Below, one piece after another: positions 22,543 to 34,815 of a stretch of DNA of 64,000 nucleotides (position 1 is the stretch's first letter; the number at the start of each line of letters is the position of its first letter). The notes beneath the pieces were generated by a model. That model did not search any database, was not told the origin of the DNA, and was given only the letters and a program-made list of their open reading frames with translations. A program made the position numbers and the translations under genes. This stretch comes from Allomyces macrogynus ATCC 38327 (Eukaryota > Blastocladiomycota > Blastocladiomycetes > Blastocladiales > Blastocladiaceae), in NCBI GenBank assembly GCA_000151295.1, contig GG745328.1, positions 419,516 to 483,515 of the forward strand, given 5' to 3'.

Positions 22543-25489
22543 TCAGTCCTTGATCGCGACAAGCGCACACCCGACTTTGGCCGCCGCGACAATCCGCACC
22601 AGCGCCGCCTGCTGCTCGTCGGTCCACGCGCCCGCCTGCTTGCCGCGTACGCGTTCCTGCTGCACGTGCCCGACCGGCGCCGTGTCGTTGTTGGCCGAAA
22701 ACACGACCATCACACTGCCGGAGGGCATCGCGTCCCAGATCGCACGGACGCGGTCGGCAACGCGTTGCGTCGCTGCGCCAATGTCGAGCGCCGACGGGGT
22801 CGTTGGGCGCACGGGCGAGGCCGGTGCCGGGAACGCTGGTGCGGTGGCCGGGATCACAGGCCGTACGGGACGCGGAGGGAGGCCCGGCGGGGCGCGGATC
22901 GTGACGACTTTCTTGGGCGGGGATGTCGAGGAAGAATTCGGCGGCAGTGAGGCCGAGATGGGGACAGCCGGTGGTGCGGTCGGTGGTGGGGAGAGGGCGA
23001 TGGCAGGCGGCGACGGCGGCGAGGTCGAGAACCCGGTGAACGCGTCCACGGCGTCGTCAAACTCGAACTGCAGCGGGCCCTCTTCCTCAACGGCGACCGG
23101 TGGCGGCGAAGCGGGGGCCACGACAGCCATAGGCTCCGGCGAAATCGCCTGCCGTGGCGACGGCGGCATCGCGCTCATCGCCGGCGAGAAACTCGAGTAA
23201 TACCGCTCGATATCGCGCAACCGCGCAAACACGAAATCCGTTGACCCTTCTTGCAGCGCATGCTGCACGCTGCTCACAACCTGGTCGTCCGTATGCGCGA
23301 TCAAGTGCACATCCGCTGTCATCCCTTCGCGCATGCACATGCGGTGCGTATCGACCCACGCCGACCGCCGCGGCCGCGTGCTCGACCGCAGTCTCTGCAT
23401 GAGCGGTTCCGAATCAGGCTGCGGCTGGCCATATTCGGGCCCGCGCGTGAGTTTCAGCTTGACCAGGTCCATGCACGCGAGCGCGTCCTCGATACTGTCG
23501 TGGCCCAGCTGGTCCGGGTTCGCCTGGATCTGCCGTTTGAGGAAGGAGTCGGCGAGTTTGGACAGCTTGGGCTTGTTGTAGGCGCCCGCCGGGTTCGAGT
23601 AGCACACGGCCGTGTCGATGATGAACGGGTGCGTCAGGCGTAGCGCGTTGAGGTCATTTTCGAGACTGGGACGCGATGGCGAGCAAGTGAGCGAGGGCAA
23701 TGAGAGTCATAACGCTCGAATGACCGGAGTAAACGCACCTGTGCCCGACCAAAATTGTCTGGCCGTCAATCAGCTGAAGTAATCGCGCCTGCACGTCCTC
23801 GACCCGTGTCGTCACGTCGAGCATGTGCTTGGCCGTGATTCCCGAGTACCGCGTATTGTAGTCGAGAATCGGGTCGTCAGGCAGCACAAACTCGTCCATG
23901 ACGGTCGTGCCGGACTCGTCCACGAGCGAAATGCGCGTCAGCTCGAGCCCGTGCTGCGTGTAGCACATTTCGCAATCCATGGCGAGGAGCTTGCGAGCGG
24001 TCTGGTCCGGGACAGTGCCGGGCATGACCGAGGTCGCGACCCATCGCGGCGGGAGTGGGTCGTTGAGAAGCCGGTGCACCGGGTGCAGCGGGTACTGGTG
24101 CGCGACGAGGTCGTCGCGCGTCAGGAGCAGGTTGGTCACGGGGAATCCGCCTGATTTCGCGATGCTGTCGATGGCTGCGTGTGACCACGTTCAAGTCAGC
24201 CGAGTAGTTCAAAATCGGGAAGGAAGGGAGAGCAAACTACGCACTCGCCTGCTTGCGCTTCTGTCGCATTTTCCGCTCCTGCGCGGTGAACGGGACCATG
24301 ATCAGCGAGGCCAGCGGCGACGTGAGTCGGTTGCGGTCGCCCGGGCCCTTGACGGGCAGAATGTACGGGAAAATGTCGCTCAGCGCCGCGGCTGCTGGTT
24401 CCAGCTGGTCCGGTGCCGGGCGCTGCACGTGGCTTATGGAAGACGGCGACGCAGGCAAGAGCAGGCCCGACACGTCCTTGGATATCTGGAACGGGCACGC
24501 TGCGGCCGGGTCGGTGCGCTCGATGTTTTTGACGAGCAGCGTAGGGTCGAGGCCGGGCACGTTGACGGCAACGACTTTGGAGATGTAGGCGCGATTCTAG
24601 TCCGAGTGTCGCGTCAGCACCTTGCACCACGCTATCGAGACGCGAGAGCAAGAGAAATGCGTGCCTGGACCATGGCGTATCGCGGATTGGTCCCGTCTTC
24701 GTGAAGGCACCACAAAACTAAGAAAGAGCAAGCTTGTCAGCATGCATCGGCCACGAAGCGGCGAAACGGAGCAACCGCGGACAGCGCATACTTAGGTCAC
24801 GAATGTCCCCAACGCTGAGCGGCTTTTTCAACTCTGGCAAATTATACTTGATCGAAGGCTAGAAGAGGAACCCCTTGGTGAGCAAAGCCATCCAGACATC
24901 CGCACAGCGAAGCAAGGAGCACGCACCCGCGTCGCCGGCGCCTTTTTCAACGTAATAAACGGGCTCGGGCTCGGCACCGACTTGGCCAACGTCGCCGTGG
25001 CCGCTGGCGAATGCGTCGCCGACTCGGTCGGCGGCGTGAACGCGGCCCAGAGCGCAACCGGGTTGGGTGCGGATGCCGACACAGGCGACGAACCGGGTGT
25101 CGGCGACTTGGCGCGGCGCGGTGAGCGGCGACGGCGATGCTGCTTTTGCGACTGGTCGCGCTCCGGGGTTGCGGGAGCGCTCGCAATGGCCAGAGTCGAG
25201 AGGTCCGGGCTGGGCACGGCGGTCGGCAAAGACGCCGACGTCAGGAGCAGCGGAGGGATCGGAATGGGTGCGCTCAGCACCGCGGTGGCTGCGGCGACGG
25301 CGCGTAGCGGGGAAGTCGCATCTGGTGGGTCCAAGGAGGGTGAGGAATGTGCTGGTTCGTCGTGACGACAATGTTCCGCGCCGAAATACCTTGCTTTTTC
25401 TTGCCGGAGCGATTCTTTTCGCCCTCGGCGTGCAGCGAGTCGGAGCGGACACGTTTACGAGCCGCCTTTTTTCTGTTATTGGCGGCCAT
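22543..25489 (-). CDS. REX1: RNA exonuclease, Rex1/REXO5 type (DEDDh)
   Basis: 3'-5' exonuclease of the DnaQ fold that trims 5S rRNA, 5.8S and tRNA precursors in yeast. Seven exons: 25390-25489, 24927-25321, 24792-24858, 24665-24717, 24245-24596, 23739-24174 and 22543-23665. The total is 2526 nt, or 841 residues, in phase throughout. The N-terminus MAANNRKKAARKRVR is a nuclear-signal-like basic stretch followed by a Ser/Pro/Ala-rich region. The block PLSVGDIRDLILWCL and NPRYAMVQNRAYISKVV leads to VPGLDPTLL as in Rex1. The exonuclease domain (about residues 370-540) has the DEDDh residues: LAMDCEM (D, E), VGHSLENDLNAL (D), LGHDSIEDALACM (H, D). The intron at 24597-24664 starts with GC (cag|gcacgc), a GC-AG intron. 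The C-terminal 260 residues are Pro/Ala-rich, longer than in yeast Rex1 (553 residues). Confidence 0.9.
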
Positions 25490-26465
25490 GGCTTGCAGAG
25501 AGGTTGAGCGAGAACCAGAGCGAGAAATGGGCTTTACTCGGTTCGGTATTGCAGCATAGTTTTCGAAAACGACTACCAGACGCAGGAGCGATTGACGATC
25601 AGACCTCGTCGTCCCATTCTCGTTCTCATTTCGCAAATCTGGCCCATATTGCGTGCTGTGCATGGACCAGTCGCAAGGGAACTGTAACACGGTCGCTCAC
25701 TTGCCACGACGTCCATATGAGCGCCACCACACACCTGCAGCTCAGCGTCAGGATGGCCACCGCTGGATGCAACGACCGAGAAGAACGTGATGTTGGATGA
25801 TTGTTGGTCGTTGCGCACACAACGCTGCGGAAACGGCGGAAATGGACGTCGTTGGTTGGAAAACGGCAAGCTGTCGCGGCACAAGTACAACACGGCAATC
25901 AGCTCGACTACGAATTGCGTGACTTGGTGCAATCCACGCGCGCAAGCTCGGAAGACAGTGTCGTGGAGGTTGGTCAAGTACTTGCAGGCTCTTTCGACGA
26001 AATCGTTGGTCGTGCTGGGTCGTGCTCGATTTTTGAACGGTCGACGTTGCTGAACAGACTCGACATCCTGGCCAAACCACACGGGCACGTGACTTGGATC
26101 AAGTGCCAATTTTTTTTGCGTTCTCGGCTCGGCCTCTTTCTCATTGGCCTCACGATCTACGCATCAAAAGAGCTCTCCTTCACGCGCCGGGACACGGCCA
26201 CGCTGTTCCTGACCTACCCCTGCAACTATTACGCGTCGTGGTCGCCCTTGGACGGTAGGAAAACTACCGAGCCTTGATCATGGTTAGTTACCTACTTTGC
26301 GGCACAAGAAGTATTGAATCACGTCGGAAATCTGACTCTGTGTCGTCTTGCTCGCGCTAGGGAAACGATATCAGCAAACCAGGCACGCTGCCGCTGGCTG
26401 GCGGCCCACCGCAAGTGGTCACGGTGGTTGCAGGCCCATCTTCCTCAACTTCACGCACCGACGCG
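25490..26465. other. Intergenic or unresolved
   Basis: Between REX1 (minus) and the coiled-coil gene (plus). A frame at 25801-26254 is open and could, by an intron to 26383, extend the downstream gene, but the intron would be 128 bp and the protein matches nothing. A competing minus-strand frame spans 25573-26109. I cannot support either as a gene. Confidence 0.4.
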
Positions 26466-27418
26466 ATGGCTGGACCGCCGCAACGTCCAAAGCCCCATGC
26501 CTCTCCACCCGGTCGCGCGGCCGGCACGTCGACGCCCACACCGTCCGAGGTCGCGGCAGCTGTCCGAGCCGCGCCACCCACGGCACACGCGTCCGACCCG
26601 TCCTGGTTCCGCGACCTGTGCGATTTGCCACCTGTCCTGCCGCTCGATGCCTCGATTGCGCGCCCAACGACGCCCTCGTCCGAACCGCTCGTCGACGACG
26701 CGTCGACCTCGACAGGCGATCTCGCCGCCGCGTCACCCGAGGGCGGCTCATGGGTTGCTCTCTTTGCTGGCCGTCCGGTGCCACCGCCACAGGGATCGCG
26801 CACATCAACGCCTCGCGTATCGCCATCCGGCTCGCTCGGGTCCGTAGTCACGGCCGCCAACTCGTCGCCGCCCATATCTGGTGCGAAGAGTAAACGGCGG
26901 TCGGGACCCGCGATTGATTCGGCACCATCGGCTGCTTTAGCGACGGGGTGGGAAGGGTACGCAGCGGCTCAGGCGACCGTTTTGTCCAAGCGGCAGGTAT
27001 GACGACCCGCGGCCTGTTTCCGGCTTAGCAATGACACGCACTGACCCTGCAACCGCTTCAACTGCATCATCAAAGACCAACCTCATCACCAAGATCACAG
27101 AGGCGCACGAACTGGTTGATTCGGTCACCGATTTGTGCTTGGGACGCGCCAAGCTCGCCCACCGCTTGGAGAGTGGGTTGGACCAAGGTATGCTCCATCC
27201 TCTCGGACATAGTCCCACACCGGCACTAACCCAAGTCCACGAATGTAGTTCACGGTCTCCAAACGAGCGTACTCGACTTGGAGACCCAGTTTACCCGGCT
27301 TCTCGACTTGACGGCAGAGCTGTTGGGCGAGGGCGAGGTCGAGTATTTGCGGCGCGACGATGACCACCTTCGCCATGATCCGGCAAGCACGGCTCATGCA
27401 AGGAATGGTGCGGCCTGA
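26466..27418 (+). CDS. Unknown protein, Ser/Pro-rich N-terminus and C-terminal coiled coil
   Basis: Three exons, 26466-26996, 27076-27187 and 27249-27418 (introns 79 and 61 bp), 270 residues with matching phases. The first 150 residues are low-complexity Pro/Ser/Ala/Thr. From SAALATGWEGYAAAQATVL onward the protein is helical with heptad-like spacing (ITEAHELVDSVTDLCL, LETQFTRLLDLTAELLGE), ending HARNGAA. The length, single helical segment and absence of catalytic motifs would suit a small scaffold subunit such as a BLOC-1-like or adaptor component, but that is a guess. The start at ATG 26466 is the first methionine in frame, and coding may extend upstream across an unrecognised intron. Confidence 0.55.
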
Positions 27419-27659
27419 CGGTGTGGGTGGGTGGGTTGCGAATCGGAAATGTCCACGTTGCACGCAAATTGTGAGAGACGAGACGCGTTCATCCGTCACC
27501 GTGGGAGGAACTGCAAGCCGCGATGATCACGACCACTTTGACTATTAGCTGACTCTGCCTCTTCGCAACGAGGGTCGCGTTTCGGTCAATCCCGCTGCGG
27601 CATCGCCCTTGTGGTCCATGGTCTCAATTCCAAGTGACCAAATCGCGTGCTCTCTGGGA

Positions 27660-28583
27660 CCACAACGGTGCCCCGCCCACCGCTCCCAATGAAATTGCAC
27701 TCGCTCGCTCTCTCGCCCAACCTCCAGTCGGCCGGTCAACCGGCGAGGAATACCTGGTACCGCTTGCTCCCTGACACGCTCGTTTCGTTGCACGTCATGG
27801 TCGCTCCGCCGCTCGTTTCGTTGTACAGTCCGGCCGCGCCGCTCAATTCAAGTCACGAAAAGTACTCTGATCTTCTGCAACATGATTGCTCGCTCGCTTC
27901 CGCGTTCTCTTCGTCATTTACATCTCTGCCTGACCCAAATGTTGAATGATCATGATCTTGCAACGATATTGTCTGTTCTTCTTTCTGATTTTGAACACCT
28001 TGAACAGCCACTGGGTTCTGACGCCATGCCTCTCCTGAATGTCGGCCGGGAAAGTGCACCGGCCTTGTTTGGACAAATGTCGTGGTTGCGGAAACTCGGG
28101 ATTCTCAAGTTTGGGGCTTTGCATGTCGTTCATTTGCATGAAGCGCTGCTCGCGCGACAAGGCCTCCGGCAGGTGAAGCCGCTTCGAGAGCTCTCAATTT
28201 CGTTTCTTGCTCCCCAATTGTTCACTGGGGCTCCGCCGAGGGAGCGCGAGCGGTTACACGTCGCGTCACTCACTTTGAGGGCGGCTCATTGGGACGCAGA
28301 AGTGCATGGTGGGAGCGAAATGCTTGGCATGGTGGTCGTCTCCGTGTTCGACAACCTGCCTGTTGCGATTTCGTCACTGACCGTGTTCCTGCCATCGCGG
28401 AAAACAGACTGGGTGCCAGTCGCCCCGATCCTTGCGCTGTCACTCCAGATACTTTGTCTCTCATCGATGCGGTCGGTCCCCGCTCTTGGGTATCTCGCTG
28501 CCGCCGACATTGTGGTCGCTGACCATAACCCGGTGCTGCAGCCTTGCCCAGTTTACGCCCGACCTTTCGCAAGTTTTTGGTGA
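27660..28583 (+). pseudogene. LRR family relic (locus C)
   Basis: The longest open stretch (27882-28583) contains LRR-like units such as LPRSLRHLHLCLTQ, MSWLRKLGILKFG, LRELSISFL and LQILCLSSM. The unit 'proper name of motif'-S-L-x-x-L pattern parallels the other LRR copies, for example VPATIKSLKLAC at 54.2 kb. The preceding sequence needs frame changes and the F-box-like start is absent or unrecognisable. Probably a truncated pseudogene of the same family. Confidence 0.45.
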
Positions 28584-29979
28584 CTGATGCACCGAAAGTA
28601 ACGAGGGGAGCAAGCGAGGGTTGGGTCAGATGGTAAAAGCAAGTGTGGAGTTTAGTTGTAGTTGGCACTTGAGACAACGGGCAACGCTCCCGCTTTGCTT
28701 GGAATCAAGATGCATGACCAAGCTTCAGCTCTTCTCGTTGCATTCAATAACATGATGGAGATGCATGGTTCATTGTTCTCTCACTCACCCTAAACGTCTT
28801 CTGATGATCCGCAGGGTCGCCTGTAGCCGGTGGGTTGCCCACGTGCGTCAATGTCTTCCAGGAGATATTGCGAGAGAAGGTGATCAGGAGTAAGCGAACG
28901 TGTCGAGCACTGTCGAGAAACCTGAAAAAACCTAGCGAAAAACCTCGTGGGACTCGACCGCACAGGTCACAACCTGGCGCCTGCCGTCCCAGCCTGCTCG
29001 TCCTCCATGATCAGGAAAGAAACGAGGGAAAAGAGAAAGAAACGAGGGAAAGGAGAAAAAACAGAGGCAAGAAAAACTCGTCTCGACGCGCCCAAAANNN
29101 NNNNNNNNNNNNNNNNNNNNNNNNNNNNNNNNNNNNNNNNNNNNNNNNNNNNNNNNNNNNNNNNNNNNNNNNNNNNNNNNNNNNNNNNNNNNNNNNNGGC
29201 GAGACTAGTTCAGTAGCTATATCACCATCGGATTCCTCGCTAGTCTGTTCGTTACTGTGAATGTTCGGGCATCTGACAGACTTCATTTACTTTTTCCAAG
29301 AGACTAGTACAGGCAGCCCAGGTTCCTCACGTCCGGACATCCGGGGCTGCCGCATCTCAGTGTCAGGTGAAAGTTCATTCCGGCAATGAGGCTTGCATTG
29401 TAGAGTGGTGTCGGGCTACATTCGGCGAGCACGAAGGTTTGATTGAATATACATGCAACTGCAGATATCCAGGCGGTTGGCTCGGATTGTTCAAGTGCGT
29501 CTTGTATCTCTGACCTGAGAGAGACACTTCACAGAACATCAAGAATGCCAATTGCGTATTTGTCGTTGCAGGTTCCCCACGATTAAACATTTACTCCGAG
29601 GTGAACCCCAGAGTCCATAGGATGTGCGAAAAATAACAGACAAGACTAAGCAAGGCGTGTTTGTGTATTTTTATCCAGACGATAAGACCTAAGAGCGTTG
29701 CCCTGTTGAGCAGGAGGCGCCCCGGAGCAGAAATTAACGAGAACAATTAAATAAAACAGCGAAGGGAGAAGATACCAAATGCCGAAAAATGGGGGGGGGG
29801 GGGGGGGAGCGGCGGCCTATTCTCGCTGCGGGCGGGAGGCACATCTTGCGCCACTTCTGTTGGCTCGGGCTCAGACAACACACGTCATTCCTCGTCGGCA
29901 GGACTGTCAGGAGACAGGCCAGACGACTCGGGCGATGGGCAAACTCCTTGCGACTATTTATTGAAGTACTACCGGTCCC
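28584..29979. other. Gap-containing, AT-richer region without recognisable genes
   Basis: 1.4 kb with no supported gene. It includes a purine-rich direct repeat (gaaacgaggg, twice, about 29020-29060), the 100-N gap, and an AT-richer segment (29198-29790) that contrasts with the surrounding GC-rich sequence. A 17-base G run lies at 29791-29807. The segment may be the edge of an unassembled repeat. Confidence 0.6.
29098..29197. other. Assembly gap, 100 N
   Basis: Exactly 100 unresolved bases, the conventional size for a scaffold gap of unknown length. Confidence 0.99.
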
Positions 29980-32900
29980 CTATGGAAATTCAGAGCCGAT
30001 ATCGGACGCACTACGTCCATGCCGCGGCGACGCCCCTCCCCCCTCAGTCCTCACAGCCGACTTGACCTGGAGTACCGTCTCCACCGCGCCAGACTTGATC
30101 CCTCCACCGCCCACGCCGCCGCCGGCCGTCACACCATTACTCGACCCACCACCGCCGCCGCCCGTCCGCGACCCTGGGCCACTTGACGGCCGACTGCCGC
30201 CGCACGCCTTGGTCAGGTATGTGGACCAAGTATTCAGGGCTACCGTCGTGGGCATTTGGATGAGGATTTGATGGCCCGACTATGAGGAAGGAACATGGTT
30301 CGTTAGTTGCGGTACCGAGCAGAGCGAAACGGAGGGAAATGACGAACCAGCGCCCATAGCTTGACGATGCCGGCAATCTTGAACATTTCCGTCACGCTCG
30401 TCGCCGCGACATTGTCGTGGCTCGACCCTGGCAAATTACTGCTCTCATGCGGCGCACTCTCCACCGGCCCACTGACAGCCCCGCCCAACACTTTGACCGT
30501 CGCCTGTCCCAAATCCATGAACACGCCGAGATTCGTCGGCCTATCCGCGTCCAAGACTCCGAGCACGGGCGCCTTGCCGTCGTGGAACACGACGAGTATC
30601 CCAGCATACCACGGCGCAAGCACCTTGTCGAGCCGCGACGTGATGACGCGCACGCGTGTCCGCATGACCATCGTTTCGACGGTCGTCTTGGCCGGTGCCA
30701 AAGCAGTGGCCGACCCGCCGCGCCAAATCCCGCGATGGCGCGAGGGTTTGCGCGTTGCAGCCGAAAACGAGCAGAACTTGACGTCGGTGTTGTCGCTGTC
30801 GGAGGTCCGTTTTAGGTTCACAATGGCGAAAATTTTCGGGCCAAAGAGGATGCCGTTGGTGCTCATGCACCCGAGGAAGACGAGCATCGACTGGATCGGA
30901 TATGCGAGTGTCGTGTTGGTACCCGCTGTGAGCAGGAACGAGAGGCCGATGGCTGCAAGAACCGTGAGGTTGTACATGACCATGCCGACTGGACGCGAGT
31001 GGCAGGGTCAGCGCAGCAAAAAGACGATGGTTTCATGCAGACGTACTGGGTTTGGACTCATTGAACTGGCGCGCTTCGACGGTACGGGTGATGAACCCCA
31101 GGACCGCACCGGCGAGGATCAAAAGCACGTTCTGGTGAAGGCACCAATTCAGTTGTCAGTGGTCATTCAATGCGGAGGTCGCACTTGCAAGTGAAGCAAG
31201 CACACATAAGAGAGCAGCACCCCAAGGAACGCGGACCCAGACTGACTGGAGCAGACGACATTTGTGACTCCTGCGCGGCCAGCAATGAGTTCGGGTTGCG
31301 GCGGGTCTGACGCAACCCACGCCGCGCAAATGACAACATTGACGGCAACGATACCAGCCGCCCACGAAACGACCTGCGCGTCCGTGACCTTGGCCCCGAT
31401 CAAATTGATAGTGTGGAAGAGCTTCCAGACGCGCATCGTTTTCGCGAGCAGGAGACCAATGACCGTTGCAAACGCGACCGCCGGGACAAACATTTGGGCG
31501 ATGCACACGGACGCCGTCGGAATGCCGACACCAAGAAAAATTGAAGCAAACAGGAGCACGATGCCGGCCTGCATGCCAATGCACATGGCCCACGACGTAG
31601 CCTTGATGATCGGGTGCGCGCGGAAGACGAAAATGAAGACGGCGAGACCCAGCGCCGTGGCAATCCCGAGCGACGCGAGAAACTGGAACGCGATCGCCAT
31701 TCCCGAACCGGGCACAATGAACTGGAGCCCCGGGTCCTTGACCTGGCAATCCAATTCGGGCCCGAGCAACCACCCAGACTTGCAGGCGCACTCGCCCGAG
31801 TCCAAACACTCGCCATTGATCGTGCACTTGGACGGGCATGGCCAGCACTCCGCGCTCGGGTCGCGCGCGGTATTAGCGAGGCACGCAAACGTCGCGACGT
31901 TGGTCGTGTCAACAAAGAACGGACCCGTCTCGAGCACAGAATTCTGCAAAATGTACCCGTGCGTTAAGAAAAACGACAAGCCGGCGACAGCCAGATACCC
32001 TTGTAAGAACGGCTGCTCGTTGACCGTGAACGCAATATGGCCCTGGCCAATGGCCGCGGCCACGTCCTGGTTCAAACCGTACCCGGCCACGACCATTGCG
32101 CGACCCGTGGGAATAGCGCTCAAGACCATGCGCGCGGCCTCGGGCGTCGGGTAGACCATCGCGGCAATTTGCGGGAACGCTGCGAGCGCCGCCTGGATCG
32201 TTGCAATTGACTGCGGCGTGTTCCGAGACGAGATGGCGAGTACGAGCGACGATGCAATCCCTGCGGGCGCGACCGCGCGACCATTCGTCAGCGCCGCCTG
32301 GATACCCGCACACTTGAGTGGCATGTCGTCGCTCCCGAGCTCCTGCGTGACGCACAGGGCCTGTGCGCCCGATGGGATCAGCGCGTTGAGTCGTGCACCG
32401 ACTTGCATCCCCGATAGCGTCTCGTTTTGCCCAATGTGCATCGCAGCCTTGCCGAGCTGGACGCGGTCGGCGCCACGAGCCATGCCGGTGCCCCAGGTAA
32501 TGACCGACACGTTGGCCGCCGCGGCCATGTCGATGAGAGCGGTAAAGTCCTGACCCGACGCCGTCGATGGGACAGGCAAAACGAGCGCCGAGATACCCTG
32601 GTTGATGACGGTCGCGACCTGCGAGCTGAGCGCCTGCAGGTCAAACACGGACGTGTCGATGAACCTCAGTGTCGTGCCGTGCTCTCTCGCCGCCGCAAGA
32701 GCGCCGTATTTGGCCTGTTGTTGGAACGCGTCGTTGCTCGACCACATGCCCGTTGCAACGAGCCCAATCGTGATGGACTAGACGAAGCAAACGAGAAACA
32801 GCTCAGTGGTGGTCAATGAAAGACTCGTGCTCTCGATCCGGAACTATATACCGACGGAGCAATGCTCGTGCACCCGACTTGGCTCGGATCGACCTGGCAC

Positions 32901-34346
32901 TGCTTTCGGTGCACGTTGACGGCCGTTATAATGGACGGACCAGACAAGAGGAGCTGCGTCTTGAGCCGCATGCCGCCCGTCATATGGTAGAGCTTGAGAA
33001 ACTGGACCGTCGCAAACGTCTGCAGAAACTCCTGCTGGTCGACGGCCAAGAGGATCTGGCCGATACGAATTGCGGCCAAGACGTCGGTACTGATATCAAA
33101 CGTGGCGATGCCAATCGATGCGCCTTGGCCGCGGCTTTGCACGACGTTTACGGCGCGGATCGCCTGGTCGGAGCCGAGTGTCACAATCGCGTCAAAGCTC
33201 GGGTTGCTGTTCAAGGTGGTGTTGAGCCCAGCGTCAAATGCCGTGCTCGAGAAACCGTCGAGGTTGGTGACCGTGACGTGGGGGGACGCTATCAAAATGT
33301 ACGTGGTCAGCTCCATGTTCGACGCAAGCATTGACCAAAAGGTGAGCGAGGGTCACGTACTCGAGATTGACCGGATGCCGTCAACGACCCCCTGGCAGCG
33401 CGAAACGAGACCCGAGTTTCCTGCCTCGCTGATCACGCACAGCACGCGGGACTTGCCGCCGCGGCCGAGAGCCGTGCCCACCTTGAACCCCGCCGTGTAC
33501 TCGGGCTGTCCCACATGATACATGCTAAATATGGGAATCGAATGGGTCAGTGTCCTGAACCAGCGACTCAGGCTCCCTGCTCGAGTGGACGTACACGCCC
33601 GTTTGGCCCGTGAAACTGTCGCCAGAGTTGAACGAGACCACGGTCGTTCCGTTGGCGATACCGGTCTGGACGGTCGAAGCAAGACTCGCGTCGACTACCA
33701 AATCGCGCGATATGATGAGTCTCGCCGGGCCGAGCAGGACGGAAATAACGCCAAAGATCACGCACCGACAGTTGTGCCGACCAAGCGAAAGTTCCGCTCC
33801 GTGCTGGCCATTGTTGCGCCAATCGCGCTCACGTCAAACACGGTCGGGAAAAACGGCGAGACGGAAATGTTGTACAACGTGGCTGCAGTCGTGAACCCGC
33901 GCTTCGCACTCGACCAAAACGTGCCCACATCCCAATTACCTATGCGTAGCACCAGGGCACGTGCGTGAGGACCGCGCAGCGCAGCAAAACGAGCGATAAA
34001 AACTGGAGCGTGCTCGATTCGGACCGTGGGTCACCATGCCGATTTGCACCTCGCTCGGGCGATGACAGACACGGCATCCCGCGGCACTGGAGACCAGATC
34101 GCGCGGCTCAGGAGCGAAATGCAAGGCCGGGCTCGCCAAATGGTGGTCATGACTGGTGCCTTTTGCCGAGCAGCTGGACGTGAGCAGGAGCAGGAAACCA
34201 AAAATCCAAACTGCGGCAGCTTGCAGCCTCGCAGATCCCCATTGGCCATGAAATGGCAATCCAATGGCCTCGATTTTGCATGGTCGAGAATGGGGCGACT
34301 TCGTGCCGGGTGCAGCAGGCTGGGCCGTCATCGTTGGATCTGGCAT
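29980..34346 (-). CDS. Class C GPCR with two tandem periplasmic-binding-protein domains
   Basis: Nine exons: 34025-34346, 33766-33939, 33595-33694, 33361-33524, 32852-33288, 31206-32777, 31047-31131, 30348-30988 and 29980-30279. The sum is 3795 nt (1264 residues), in phase, with introns of 58-85 bp. A hydrophobic signal (VWIFGFLLLLTSSCSA) lies about 50 residues in. Domain 1 (about 100-385) starts VQIGMVTHGNWDVGTFWSSA and domain 2 (about 400-700) starts ITIGLVATGMWSSNDAF. Both are sugar-binding-protein-like (RbsB type). A six-cysteine EGF-like module follows (about 710-743, CWPCPSKCTINGECLDSGEC). The seven-helix part (about 750-990) has class C marks: HPIIKAT, the TM3 segment ASVCIAQMF, LLLAKTMRVWKLF, and ESKPIGMVMYN as in GABA-B-type receptors. 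A cytoplasmic tail of about 270 residues includes a possible PH-like region (WYAGILVVFHDGKAPVLG) and a Gly-rich end. It should signal through heterotrimeric G proteins. The ligand is unknown. The start could also be ATG 34331. Confidence 0.85.
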
Positions 34347-34815
34347 GCTTGCTTCAAATGCGAGCAAGGTCGCGGTTCTGGTCGAATCGGTCAGCCGTTG
34401 TGCGTCGATGGAGGAATGACTTTTGCAGCCGGCACGAGCTCTGTCACCAGGTTGGATCAGGAGCGCTGATAATTCTATCAACCCAGAAGCGTGTCGGATG
34501 CAGCAGCCGGTAATATTTCCACTTTTCCCAGCTTGCGCTGATTTTTCGCGCCGTGGCCGTTCAAAGAAGTCGAGTGCTCGTGTCTCCCATAACTGCGATG
34601 GAGGCATTGCCCACGCTGAGATTAAGATTTGCGTCGACTGGGCATCGAAAAGTGCGGCGGTCGACATTCGCATCTCGGAGCTCATCTCAATGTGAACATG
34701 CCCGAGGCGAACATGCCCGAGGTGAGAAGCAACAAGAAATACATTTCTTCCAAGTCAGCAAGGCGCCGGAACCACGTCACTATGCCACGTCCAACTCGCC
34801 GCTTCTCTCGTCAAG
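34347..34815. other. Intergenic
   Basis: Upstream of the GPCR. Contains a short direct repeat aacatgcccgagg (about 34697-34722). No supported gene. Confidence 0.5.

Noticed and set aside
22454..23200. Open frame opposite the REX1 C-terminus
   Set aside because: It is the antisense shadow of the Pro/Ala-rich REX1 tail and has no protein similarity.
25801..26277. 158-codon open frame
   Set aside because: No similarity, competes with a minus-strand frame of similar length, and joining it to the next gene needs a 128-bp intron.
29375..29590. 71-codon minus-strand frame beside the gap
   Set aside because: No recognisable motif, and the region's composition suggests repeat or non-coding DNA.
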